From Daldinia sp. FL1419 (lineage: Eukaryota; Ascomycota; Sordariomycetes; Xylariales; Hypoxylaceae): DNA of 12,356 bases. The position numbers and the translations under genes were made by a program. The stretch is taken from NCBI GenBank assembly GCA_025201765.1, contig MU623739.1, forward strand, positions 1 through 12,356. The letters are read 5' to 3'. Of the stretch, positions 1 to 8,853 are shown in pieces (position 1 is the first letter of the stretch; each line of letters opens with the position of its first letter). The notes beneath the pieces were generated by a model, which worked only from the letters and a program-made list of their open reading frames with translations, ran no database searches and was not told the DNA's origin.

Positions 1-321
1 TATTTTACTTATTAATTCTCCAAATAATGATTCCATTAAATAACTTTATAATATATATTTATAAATTTTTTTAATTAATTATATTATTAATAAATAAAAT
101 ATTATTAATAATTTTAAAAATATTATTTTTATTTAATTCTAAAATATATCTTTATATATATTAAAAATATTATATAATTTAATTAATTATTATATAATAT
201 TTTAATTTTAAATTTAAATTAAATTTAATTAATTTTAAATAAATAAATATAATATTAAATGAAATAATTATTAAAATTATTCTTATATTTTTAATTAAAT
301 TTCTTTTTAATTATTTTTATA
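1..321. other. AT desert, no gene
   Basis: This stretch is almost entirely A and T, with scattered isolated C and G bases, and every frame on both strands is full of stops. I see no repeat shared with the rest of the window and no RNA gene. It resembles the other fully decayed intervals between the repeats below. Confidence 0.6.
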
Positions 322-390
322 ACTGAATCACCCCAATTACATAAATGTTTTTTTTCGTTTAAAGAGGGGTTTTTACAGAGGGCTGTGGTA
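322..390. other. Slightly GC-richer transition segment
   Basis: A short segment holding runs of C (near 331) and G (near 364 and 380) separates the AT desert from the tandem repeats that follow. It contains no open frame of note and no match to the LINE family that I can follow beyond about ten bases. Its role is unknown. Confidence 0.35.
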
Positions 391-450
391 TAATTATGTA
401 ATTAAGTAATATAATTATATAATTAAATAATATAATTATGTAATTAAAGT
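391..450. repeat. 21-bp tandem repeat, about three copies
   Basis: Three consecutive units start at 391, 412 and 433 and share the pattern TAATTATGTAATTAAGTAATA with a few substitutions; the last unit is incomplete. The changes between units are mostly G/A, as in the rest of the window. It lies directly against the larger minisatellite array and may be its edge, but the unit sequence differs. Confidence 0.7.
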
Positions 451-1762
451 TATAAGATTTTATTAGTTTTTATAGAGCTAACCTTTCTAAGGTTTCTACA
501 AGCTTTTTAATACGTAAATAAGCTTTCAAATGTTATTTTCCTATCTAATTAATTTAAGTTTTTAAATATAGAATTATTAGTTTTTTTATAGTAATAAATT
601 GGGATGATAGGGCCAAGATGAAATCTGCTAATTTAATGCTTTTTGGTACGTAAATAAGCTTTTAGAAGTTGTTTTCTTATCTGGTTAGCTCAAGTTCTCA
701 AGTATAGAATCATCAGTTTTCCATAGAGTTTTGTACAATAAAATTGCAAGGCATATCCTGCAGGAATTCCTGTTTAATTAAAGCTCCTGTTTAATTAGAA
801 CTTATATTTAATATATAAGCCCTTAAATGTTGATTTTTATTTGATCAGTTCAAGTTCTTAAATATAGAATTATTAGTTTTCTATAGAACTTTGTACAATA
901 AAACTGCAAGGCATGTCCTGCAGGAATTCCTATTTATTTAGAACCCATATTTAATATAAATAAACCTTCAGAAATTGTTTCCTATTTAATTAACTTCAAT
1001 TCTCAAATATAGAATCATTAGTTTTTCTATAAAGATTTGTATAATAAAATGTAGGGCATATTTTATAAAAATTATTAAAGTTCTTATTTAACATAAATAA
1101 ACCTCCAAAAGTTATTTTTTGTTTGATTAATTTAAATTCTTAAATATAAAATTATTAATTTTTATAAAGCTTTGTACAATAAAATTGCAAGAATTCTTAT
1201 TCAATTAAAACTTTTATTTAATTTGAGATCTTATTTAATTAAAGCTTATATTTAATATATAAGCCTTCAAAAATTATTTACCTATCTAATTAGTTTAAGT
1301 TAAGATACCTTTAATTATTAGGTTTTCTATAAAGATTTATATAATAGAATTATAAGGCATATTTTACAAAAATTCTTATTTAATTAAAATTTCTAGTTAT
1401 TTAATATAAATAAACTTCAAAAAATTATTTTCCTATCTAATTAGTTCAAATTAGGATATATCCAATTATCAATTTTTCTATAAAGATTTGTACAATGAAT
1501 TGTAGGGCATATCCTACAGGAACTATTAGAACTCTTATTTAATTAAAGCTCCTGTTTAACATAAATAAACTTCCAAAAATTATTTTCCTATTTAATCAAT
1601 TCAAATTTTTAAGGATAAAATTATCAATTTTTAAAACCATAAAATTTCATATAATAAAAATATAAGGTTAAGGCATATCCTATAAGAACTATTAGAATTC
1701 CTTAAAAATTATTTTCCTATTAAATCAATTCAAATTCTTACTAATAAAAAAAATACACTTAA
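451..1762. repeat. Degenerate minisatellite, unit about 147 bp, about nine copies
   Basis: A recurring block carries, in order, an ATTTTCCTATCTAATTA-like motif, a TTAAATATAGAATTATTAG-like motif, TTTTCTATAAAG, TTTGTACAATAAAATTG, GGCATATCCTRCAGGAA and a TTTAATTAAAGCTCCTG-like motif. The TATAGAAT landmark or its degenerate form recurs near 567, 703, 862, 1008, 1144, 1305, 1455, 1612 and 1741, giving spacings of about 129-161 bp. A partial unit precedes at about 461. Units differ mostly by C/T and G/A changes, plus small indels. The middle units (650-960) keep the most C and G, while those towards 1762 are AT-rich. No open frame spans units, and the array shows no similarity to the LINE family downstream. 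It could be a free minisatellite or internal repeats of an unrecognised mobile element. Confidence 0.8.
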
Positions 1763-1831
1763 TCATAAATATTTTCTTAAATTTTAAATTTTTAATATAA
1801 TTTTTTTATCCCTTATCAACTTATCAACTAC

Positions 1832-1905
1832 CTTATTAATTCTTATTAATTCTTATTAATTCTTATTAATTATTTATTAATTACTTATTAATTTCTTATT
1901 AATTT
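1832..1905. repeat. 10-bp tandem repeat (CTTATTAATT)n
   Basis: Four perfect units of CTTATTAATT run from 1832 to 1871. They are followed by three looser units of 11 bases ending in TTATTAATT, up to 1905. This is a simple low-complexity tandem repeat in otherwise anonymous AT-rich DNA, with no sign of function. Confidence 0.8.
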
Positions 1906-2655
1906 TATATAATAAATTATTAAAATAATTCTAATATAATATATTAAATTTCATTTTAAATAATATATAAAATTAAAGTTATTTTTATATAAAATAATAA
2001 TTTATCTTTTATTATAAATATTTTAAAGATTTTTCAATTATTTTTATTAAATTAATAATTTTATTAATATAAATAAATTTAATTTAATATTTAATTTTAA
2101 ATTATTTTAATATTAAAAACCCATTATAATTCATTATTTCTAATTAATTTATAATATTTTTTAAATTTAAAAATAATTAATTTAACCTTTAATTTAATTC
2201 TTTTTATATTAATAATTATATAATTTATATACCTTAATATAACACACTACAACCAAGAAATACCTATATATCTTACATTATATTAAAATAGATTTCCTAC
2301 CCATCTCTATCTTAAATAATTTCTTCCTTAAATAACTTTAATATACCAATTTTACCCTTATTATTATTATTTTATTATTATTTTACTTTTATTTTACATA
2401 TATACCTATTAACAAATATAATATAATAATATTCTCCATATATATAAAAACGAAAATTCTATTTTTAATAAATATATAAAATTTTCAAGATATTAAGATA
2501 AAATTAAATCTTTTTTAAGATTTATAAGAATTTTTATTATTAAAAAAGTTTTTTTTCCAAAAATTATAAAATATTTTAATAATATAAAATATCTTTTGTA
2601 ATTATTAATATCTTTAAAATATATCTATAAATATATTTATTATATCATATTATAT
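1906..2655. other. AT-rich interval with a C-only stretch, no gene
   Basis: There is no supported gene. Most of the interval is anonymous A+T. Between about 2240 and 2400 the plus strand keeps roughly thirty C but only about two G. Such one-sided loss fits C-to-T change on the minus strand only, so this may be a relic of a repeat mutated on one strand. I could not match it to the other repeats in the window. Confidence 0.5.
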
Positions 2656-3848
2656 TATTTATTTATTTATTTATTTATTTATTACTACTCCAATTTATCT
2701 AAAATATATTATAGGTATCTGATCCATCTTTTAATATTTGTTTTGGGTAGGAACTGTATTCTGGAAAAAACCTACTTACTGCTTATCTAATTAAATTATA
2801 TTATTATAATTTTAATTTTATTTTATATTTTTATTAGAATTTAGCTTTTAATAAAAATAATTAAATTTTAATATAGAAAAATATTTAATAAATTATAATA
2901 TTTAAATTTTGTGAAATAATACGGTAGTGATTTAAGTATAAAATAATCATAAGGTTTGTAATAATTTTGCTATTTTTTTTTAATAAATAATCAAAATATT
3001 ATTATATTATAAAGAAATTGTTTTGGAGGAGGGCTAGGGTATATATAATTTATATAGGGTATAAATATATATAAATAATTTTATATTCTTATAAAAAGCC
3101 ATTATTTATTTTTATTTTTATTTTTATAATATTGTTTTTAATATTATAATATTATATTTATTTTTTAAAATAATTTAAAATAGTGTTACTGATCTATAAC
3201 CTTTCTTGATTAATTTTAATCTTCTTCATATATCTTACTTATATTTTACAATTTTACAATATAATACCATTATATTTATTATATTTACAATTTAATGCTA
3301 CCTTTAAAAACCTATTTTATTTTTATATGTACATTATATTAAATAAACAAATATATATATTTATAAATATTTTATTACCTTTCTAATTTCATCTTATTAT
3401 TAAACCTCTTTTAATATTTTGGTTCCCTTATTAAAGATTATTATAATATTTTAAATTTAATATAATATTTGAATATTATATTATATTAAAATTACAATCC
3501 CAATATAATTACATATAATAAAAATAGTTTATTTATTAAAGATGGAAAATTACATATGGAATATAATTATATTTTTCTAATATAATTTTAATAATTAATT
3601 GTTAAAATTTTATTATAATTTTTTTAAAATATTTAAACACTTAAAAAATGTGTTAAAAATTTATTAATAATATTTAATAATTATTTTTATTATATTTAAT
3701 CCTTTATTTATCAAATCCATAACTTTTATATATTTTAATAATTTTAAAAATATTATTTATTTAAATATTAAAAATATTATAATTATTTTATTATATAATC
3801 CCTTTTTATATTTATTTTATTAATATTTATTAATTATAATATAGGATT
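2656..3848 (-). mobile_element. LINE-type retrotransposon copy A, 5'-truncated, heavily decayed
   Basis: The copy lies antisense: its 3' tail is the (ATTT)n run at 2656-2683, followed by the family's conserved 3' end at 2684-2790 and the AT-rich 3' region. It aligns base for base with copies E, G and FH, differing almost only by C/T and G/A. Its far end aligns with FH down to the equivalent of FH position about 9859 and stops near 3848, making it the longest copy after FH. The part matching the decayed reading frame (about 3538-3848) has lost nearly all G and C: where E and G keep GC-rich codons, A reads as A and T. I did not find a convincing target-site duplication, so the 5' boundary is the point where alignment with FH is lost. 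Confidence 0.8.
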
Positions 3849-4568
3849 TATAAAAAAATTAATTTTAAAAAGAAATATATATATATTATTTTATTCTTAA
3901 TGATCTTCATTATTTTTATATATTATTATTATAATCATCTTTTATTTAAGAAATTCAATTAACATTAAATACTCTACCATTCCCCAATAATAATCCACTA
4001 CAAATCCTCAATAGCTTCCTGATATATCCAGGCTTATATTATATGATATAAATTTGAAAATTATATTTAATTATTATTATTATCAATATTTAAAAGAAAT
4101 TTTTAATAAATATCAAGATATAAATTCTTTTATTATTAATTATTTATTAATTTTGTTATTATTAAATATATATTATGCCATTAAAAAAATTATATTTATT
4201 ATTTTTTATTAACAATATTTAAATAGAATTATTTAAATTTCTTTTATTATATTAAAGGGATTCATAAGTAAATTTTAATATTTTTATTTTATCAATTATA
4301 TATATATTCTTTATAATTATTTATTTTACCTACTTAAAAACTAATATAAAATAATATTTTCCATAATATATAACATTTATTTTTATTAAGAGTAATATAA
4401 AAAGCCATTAATATGTTAATGTAAATAATGAGTAAAACCACCAATAACATATTATCCAAAAAAGAATAATAAATAAAAATATACCTTTATATAAAAGTAA
4501 TTAATTTTTAAAATAAAGTTTTTTTCTTTTTTATTTAATAACTTATCTAATTTTATTAATTTATTAAT
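3849..4568. other. AT-rich interval with a possible coding relic
   Basis: This interval lies between copies A and B and holds no intact gene. Only 3955-4045 stands out. Its minus strand is G-rich and C-poor, and one frame (4024 down to about 3970) reads YQEAIEDL and then continues with stops that are all TAA or TAG. That is what a coding region looks like after C-to-T change on its sense strand. It may be another decayed element or an upstream part of the LINE. I could not align it to FH. The rest is anonymous. Confidence 0.3.
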
Positions 4569-4569
4569 T

Positions 4570-4577
4570 ATATCTAA
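4570..4577. repeat. Putative target-site duplication of copy B (left)
   Basis: ATATCTAA directly precedes copy B and recurs at 5026-5033, directly after its tail. The flanking bases also match on a looser footing (12 of 14). Eight bases is short for AT-rich DNA, so this is weaker than the duplications around C, E and G. Confidence 0.5.
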
Positions 4578-5025
4578 GATGGCCTTTCACAGAGATATGA
4601 AGTCATTCATATATATTTATACCTTACACAAACTGCACATATCCCAACCCTCCCCCAAAACAACCTCTTTATAATATAATAACATTTTCATTATTTATTA
4701 AAAAAAAACAATAAAATTATTTTAAACCTTGCCATTATCCCATTCCTAAATTATTGCTGTATTATTTTATAAAATTCAAATATTATAATACATTAAATAT
4801 TTTTTATATTAAAATTTAATTATTTTTATTAAAAAGTAAATTCCAATAAAAATATAAAATAAAATTAAAATTAGAATAATATAATTTAATTAAATAGGTA
4901 GCAGGTAGGGTTTCTCCAATATACAATTCCTACCCGGAACAAATACCAGAAGATGGACCGGATACGTATAATATATTCTAGGTAAATCGGAGTAATAATA
5001 AATAAATAATAAATAATAAATAATG
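4578..5025 (+). mobile_element. LINE-type retrotransposon copy B, 5'-truncated
   Basis: A sense-strand copy that begins near GATGGCC at 4579, keeps about 410 bp of the 3' region and ends in an (AAT/AAAT)n tail at about 4991-5024. It aligns with the reverse complement of A and E along its whole length. It keeps more C and G than A, notably at 4580-4675 and 4900-4990. At 4580 it shows a short frame starting MAFHRDMKSF and ending at a TAA after about 31 codons. The frame is broken in copy A, so I treat it as chance. A GGTAGG (4904-4909) / CCTACC (4929-4934) pair could form a stem near the 3' end. The copy is probably flanked by the short duplication ATATCTAA. Confidence 0.8.
4904..4986 (+). other. 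Conserved 3'-terminal region of the LINE with potential stem-loops
   Basis: The last 90-100 bp before the tail are the best-conserved and most GC-rich part of the 3' region in every copy that has it. In B a 6-bp inverted repeat, GGTAGG with CCTACC, encloses about 19 bases. In E the corresponding arms are changed on both sides and still pair (AAGTAGG with CCTACTT). A second pair, TACCT with AGGTA around about 12 bases, is seen in E and lost or weakened in B, C and H. LINE reverse transcriptases often recognise structured RNA at the 3' end, so a recognition role is plausible but only inferred. Confidence 0.4.
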
Positions 5026-5033
5026 ATATCTAA
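5026..5033. repeat. Putative target-site duplication of copy B (right)
   Basis: Second copy of ATATCTAA, immediately after the (AAT/AAAT)n tail of copy B; see the left copy at 4570-4577. Confidence 0.5.
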
Positions 5034-5811
5034 TATATTTATATCTTTAATTTATCCTAAAGAATTTATTTAAGTATAATTATATATATTTATTCCATTT
5101 TTACATTAAGAATTTTAAATAAATTTTAATAAATTATTAATTTGCTTTTTAATTATTACTTTATTTTTAAATTTATTTTATAATTTTTCGAAATTATTAT
5201 TAAAAATTTTATTTATTTTTAAATATAATATTTTTTAATTCCATAATTTTATTAATGTATGGATTTTAAAATTTATATATATTTATAAATATATAATTTA
5301 TTAAAAAACATATTTATATTTTAAAATTAAATTTTCTTAATCCATTTAATTTCTTAAATATTATTAAATAATTTTAAATATATCTTTATAATTCTTATTT
5401 TATCTTTAATTATACATTTTAAATATTTAATAATATTATCTTAGGTTTATATATAAATTATTAAAGATTTAATTTTTATATATAGATTCTTTAAATATGT
5501 ATAAATTGTTAACCTTTTTTTAATAAATCTTTAATTAAATTCTTAAGTTTTTAAATATTAATAAAATTTTTCAAAATTTTAATAATTAATATTTCTATTT
5601 AATTTATAAAATAATAATCAAATATTATATTAATTTACTAATTTATAATTAATAATAAATTTATAAAGTTATTATTTGATTCCTTAATATTATAAAAATT
5701 AAAAATTAATTTCATTCTTAAGATTTTATTAATATATCTAAATATTTAATTTATTTATATATAATTTTCATAATAATATATATTTTACAATTAATTATTT
5801 TAAATCTTTTA
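5034..5811. other. AT desert, no gene
   Basis: This stretch of nearly 800 bp is close to pure A+T with no conserved reading frame, repeat or RNA gene that I can see. Only scattered single C or G bases remain. It forms the target DNA into which copy C inserted. Confidence 0.6.
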
Positions 5812-5823
5812 ATTTAAATTTCA
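5812..5823. repeat. Target-site duplication of copy C (left)
   Basis: ATTTAAATTTCA lies immediately before the 5' end of copy C and is repeated exactly at 6104-6115 after its tail. Twelve identical bases at both predicted ends of a truncated copy fit target-primed insertion. Confidence 0.75.
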
Positions 5824-6103
5824 GCCCCATACCTGGGCCATTACTATATCTTTTTACGAAGTTCGGGCATTATAATGTATAAAATATTTTTTATATTAAA
5901 ATTTAATTATTTCTATTAAAAGGTAAATTTTAATAAAAATATAGGATAAAAGTAAAATTATAATAATATAATTTATTTAGATAGGCAATAGGTAGGTTTC
6001 TCTGGAATATAGTTCTTACCCAGAATAAATACTAAAAGATGGATTGGATATCTGTATTATATTCTAGGTAAATTGGGGTAGTAATAAATAAATAATAATA
6101 ATC
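5824..6103 (+). mobile_element. LINE-type retrotransposon copy C, strongly 5'-truncated
   Basis: A sense-strand copy of about 280 bp, starting at GCCCCATACCTGGGCC and ending in an (AAAT)n / (AAT)n tail at about 6081-6103. It aligns with the 3' part of B, H (the FH 3' segment) and the reverse complement of D and E. Its 5' end (5824-5870) keeps the most C and G, including TACCTGGGCC and GAAGTTCGGGCAT, and so shows what the family read before mutation there. A perfect 12-bp duplication flanks it. It lies tail-to-tail with copy D, about 230 bp away. Confidence 0.85.
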
Positions 6104-6115
6104 ATTTAAATTTCA
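6104..6115. repeat. Target-site duplication of copy C (right)
   Basis: Exact second copy of ATTTAAATTTCA directly after the tail of copy C. Confidence 0.75.
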
Positions 6116-6332
6116 ATATTTATTATAATAAGGTCTTATAATACCTATAAGCTTGGATATCTTAATTTCAACTGTTAATGAAATGTATCTATTATTAATA
6201 TTCATTTTTTCCAATTAAGTTTATTGTATTAAATATAAAGTATTAATTTAAGAATGTTTAAAAAATATCCCTAAATATATATTAATTAAAATAATTAATA
6301 AGTTTAATTATAATTTCATTATTTTCAAATTT

Positions 6333-6343
6333 TAAATATATAT
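6333..6343. repeat. Putative target-site duplication of copy D (left)
   Basis: TAAATATATAT precedes the tail of copy D and recurs at 6614-6624, directly after its truncated 5' end. The motif is low-complexity, but it falls at exactly the two expected positions. Confidence 0.6.
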
Positions 6344-6613
6344 CTCATTATTTATTACTACCCCGATTGACCTAAAATATATTACAGATATCCAATCCAT
6401 CTTTTAATATTTATTCTAAGTAAAAACCATATTCCAGGGAAAACCTACCCACCACCTATCTAATTAAATTATATTATTATAATTTTAATTTTATTTTATA
6501 TTTTTACTAAAACTTACTTTTTAATAAAAATAATTAAACCTTAATATAAAAATTTTTTTTATATATTATAATGTCCAAACTTCATTAAATAATATGGCAG
6601 CAGCCCAGGTGTG
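6344..6613 (-). mobile_element. LINE-type retrotransposon copy D, strongly 5'-truncated
   Basis: An antisense copy of about 270 bp. The tail is the short TTATTTATTA run at about 6348-6357, followed by CTACCCCGATTGACC and the conserved 3' end. It aligns with A, E and G to about 6613, where the sense 5' end reads CACACCTGGGCTGCTGCC, the same site (within about 15 bp) at which copy C is truncated. The tail is shorter and less regular than in A or E. An 11-bp direct repeat flanks it. Confidence 0.8.
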
Positions 6614-6624
6614 TAAATATATAT
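6614..6624. repeat. Putative target-site duplication of copy D (right)
   Basis: Second copy of TAAATATATAT, immediately beyond the truncated 5' end of copy D. Confidence 0.6.
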
Positions 6625-7150
6625 ATTTTTAATAATTATTTTATTAATATCCATACCTTTTGAATACTTGTAAAAATATAAGATTATAAATGAAATTTAA
6701 ATAATATATTATATTTAAAAAATTTAGTTTTTATAATTATATTAATATATTTAAGTTTAATATTAATATATTTATAATTTAATATTTAAACCTTATTATT
6801 TTTAATAATAATATATTTCTTTAAAAAAGATTATAATTAATAAATCTTAATATTTAATTAAAAATATATATTACAATTCTTAAATCTAATATAATTAAAT
6901 TTTTTAAAAGAAAATATTTTACAAAATATATAATATTTATAATATTTATTATAAATAATATTCTTAATTTTAAAATTATTATTTATTTTAACAATTAATT
7001 TTTATATTTTTAATTCATTATATTATTTTTATTTTTAAGATTATTAAAAACTTTCATAAAAATTATAAAGGGAAACCTTTCAGTTTTTAATTATCTTTTT
7101 ACGAAACTTTTATAAAAAGCCATTTAATTTAATTTATTAAAATTTAATAT
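6625..7150. other. AT-rich interval, no gene
   Basis: Nothing recognisable is present between copy D and the possible start of FH. The sequence is nearly all A+T, apart from a slightly GC-richer patch at 7068-7125. No frame is conserved, and I see no repeat or RNA gene. The 5' end of FH may lie in the last part of this interval, but the sequence does not decide it. Confidence 0.45.
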
Positions 7151-7776
7151 TGCAATAAGTGTTGGAAAGGCATTACATTATATATACAATAATAACACCA
7201 TTGGGAAGAAATAAAAGGGATAATATATAGATAATAAATGAATAGGTTTATAATTTGTTTAAGCTTGCCCCAGAAACTATTATTATAAAGAAAATTAAAA
7301 ATAAAATAAAAATAAAATTAAATAAAATAAAATAAATATTATTATAATATTAATTAATAAATTAATAAAAATAATTAAATTTAAAATTAATAAATTAATA
7401 AAAGAAATAAAAGAAAAGATTAAAAAGATAATAAATATATAAAAGAAATATATTAATATTATATTAGTTATAAAATGAAAATAATAATAAAATAATGTTT
7501 TTAAATTAAATAAAATAAAGAAATTAATTAAAAAAATAATAAATAAAAAATTAAAATTAATAAATAATATTGGGAAATTAAAAGAATAGTTTTAAATTAT
7601 AATTATGAAAGGAATTATTAAATTTTAAATTTTTATTATTATAATACCAATTTATTTCTAATATAAAATTATAATTAAAATAATAGTGGAATTAAAAAAA
7701 ATATTAATATAAAATTGTAAAGAAATTATATAAATTATAAATAATATAATTAATAAAAATAAAGTTATAATAATAT
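7151..7776 (+). mobile_element. Probable upstream part of LINE copy FH, before the E insertion
   Basis: When copy E is removed, this segment joins the FH segment at 8852. On the plus strand it is A-rich, keeps G and has almost no C from about 7290 to 7776, the same one-sided C loss as at 8852-9720, which suggests one element mutated mainly on its sense strand. 7151-7290 is less decayed. There, one plus-strand frame (from 7153) contains LGRNKRDN and EQVYNLFKLAPETI, with only TAA/TAG stops. Another frame begins with a Cys-x2-Cys. Neither is identifiable. No sister copy reaches this far, so membership of FH rests on composition and position only, and the true 5' end is unknown. Confidence 0.4.
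7760..7776. repeat. Target-site duplication of copy E (left)
   Basis: TAAAGTTATAATAATAT (17 bp) directly precedes the tail of copy E and is repeated exactly at 8835-8851, where the alignment of E with FH ends. This is the longest duplication in the window and fixes both ends of E. Confidence 0.85.
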
Positions 7777-8834
7777 TTATTATTTATTTATTTATTACTA
7801 CCCCAATTTACCTAGAATATATTACAGGTATCCGGTCCATCTTTTGGTATTTGTTCCAAGTAGGAATTGTATTTTAAAGAAAACCTACTTATCACCTATT
7901 TGAATAAATTATATTATTATAATTTTAATTTTATCCTATATTTTTATTAAAATTTACCTTTTAATAAAAATAATTAAACTTTAATATAAAAAAATATTTT
8001 ATATATTATAATATTAATTATATAAAATAATATAATAATAATCCAAATATAGGGCAATAATAAGGTCTAAAATGGCTTCATTATCTTTTTTAATAAATAA
8101 TAAAAGTGTTATTATATTATAAAAAAGTTATTTTAAAGGAAGGCTAAGGTATATGTGATTTGTACAAAATATAAATATATATAAATAACCTTATATTTCT
8201 ATAAAAAGCCATTATTTATTTTTATTTTTATAATTTTCTTTTTAATATTATAATATTATATTTATTTTCCAAAATAATTTAAAATAATATTGCCAATTTA
8301 TAACCCTTCCCAATTAACTTTAATCCTTTTTATATACTTTATTTATATTTTATAATATTATAATATAATATTATTATATTTATTATATTCATAATTTAAT
8401 ATTATTTTAAAAAACCTTTTTCATTTTCATATATATATTATATTAAATAAAGAAAAATTTATATATCTATAAATATTCCATTATTTCTCCAATTTCATTT
8501 CGTTATTAACCTTTTTTAAATATTTTAATCTTTTTATTAAAAATTATTATAATATCTTAAACTTAATATAATATTTTAATATTATATTATATTAAGATTA
8601 TAATCCCAATATAATTATACATCATAAAAACAATTTACTTAGTAAAAATAAAGAACTGTACAAAAAATATGGCTACACCTTTTCAGCGCAATTCTGGGAA
8701 TTAATTGTTAAAATTTTATTACAACTTCTCCAAAGTTTTCAAGCTTTCGAGAAGCTTATTAGGGGATTATTAATAATATCTAACAACTATTCTTATCATG
8801 CTCAGTCCCTTGCTCGCCAGGTCCACAACTCTCG
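7777..8834 (-). mobile_element. LINE-type retrotransposon copy E, nested in FH
   Basis: An antisense copy of about 1.06 kb. It starts with a (TTTA)n tail at 7777-7797 followed by CTACCCCAATTTACC. The conserved 3' end, the AT-rich 3' region of about 840 bp and then a less decayed stretch from about 8645 to 8834 follow. The latter corresponds to the reading frame also seen in FH and G. The sense 5' end is CGAGAGTTGTGGACC, where FH continues further upstream and E does not. The flanking 17-bp duplication and the AT-rich sequence on either side show insertion into another decayed element, probably FH. Differences from A and G are nearly all transitions. Confidence 0.9.
8645..8834 (-). pseudogene. 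Decayed reading frame in copy E (unidentified LINE protein)
   Basis: Read on the minus strand from 8834, the frame gives ESCGPGEQGTEHDKNSC, a TAG, ILLIIP, two TAA, then ASRKLENFGE and, further on, CSHIFCTV. The same frame is found in FH from 9976 (YKSCKPNK) and in G from 11271. Stops in E match sense codons elsewhere: its TAA at the LQQL site is CAG in G, and its second TAA after ILLIIP is CAA in FH. This supports a real former coding frame on the sense strand. I do not recognise the protein or its domain. The segment lies roughly 850-1,050 bp upstream of the 3' tail. Confidence 0.55.
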
Positions 8835-8851
8835 TAAAGTTATAATAATAT
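8835..8851. repeat. Target-site duplication of copy E (right)
   Basis: Exact second copy of TAAAGTTATAATAATAT at the truncated 5' end of copy E. Confidence 0.85.
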
Positions 8852-8853
8852 AT

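Noticed and set aside
328..345. CACCCCAATTAC near 330 as an eighth LINE 3' end
   Set aside because: The match to CTACCCCAATTTAC is about ten bases, without a TTTA tail before it or the conserved 3' sequence after it.
4394..4410. ATAAAAAGCCATT at 4396 and 7113 as additional LINE fragments
   Set aside because: The same 13 bases occur in A and E, but the flanks on both sides do not align with the family, so chance in AT-rich DNA is more likely.
4578..4680. Short ORF in copy B starting MAFHRDMKSF as a small gene
   Set aside because: Copy A has a TAG inside the same frame, and the other copies differ throughout. There is no sign of selection on the frame.
2656..5025. A single 2.3-kb DNA transposon with long terminal inverted repeats formed by A and B
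   Set aside because: The arms have very different lengths (about 1.19 kb and 0.45 kb). Other copies occur singly with their own target duplications, and all share only one end with an AAAT tail. This fits independent truncated LINE insertions.
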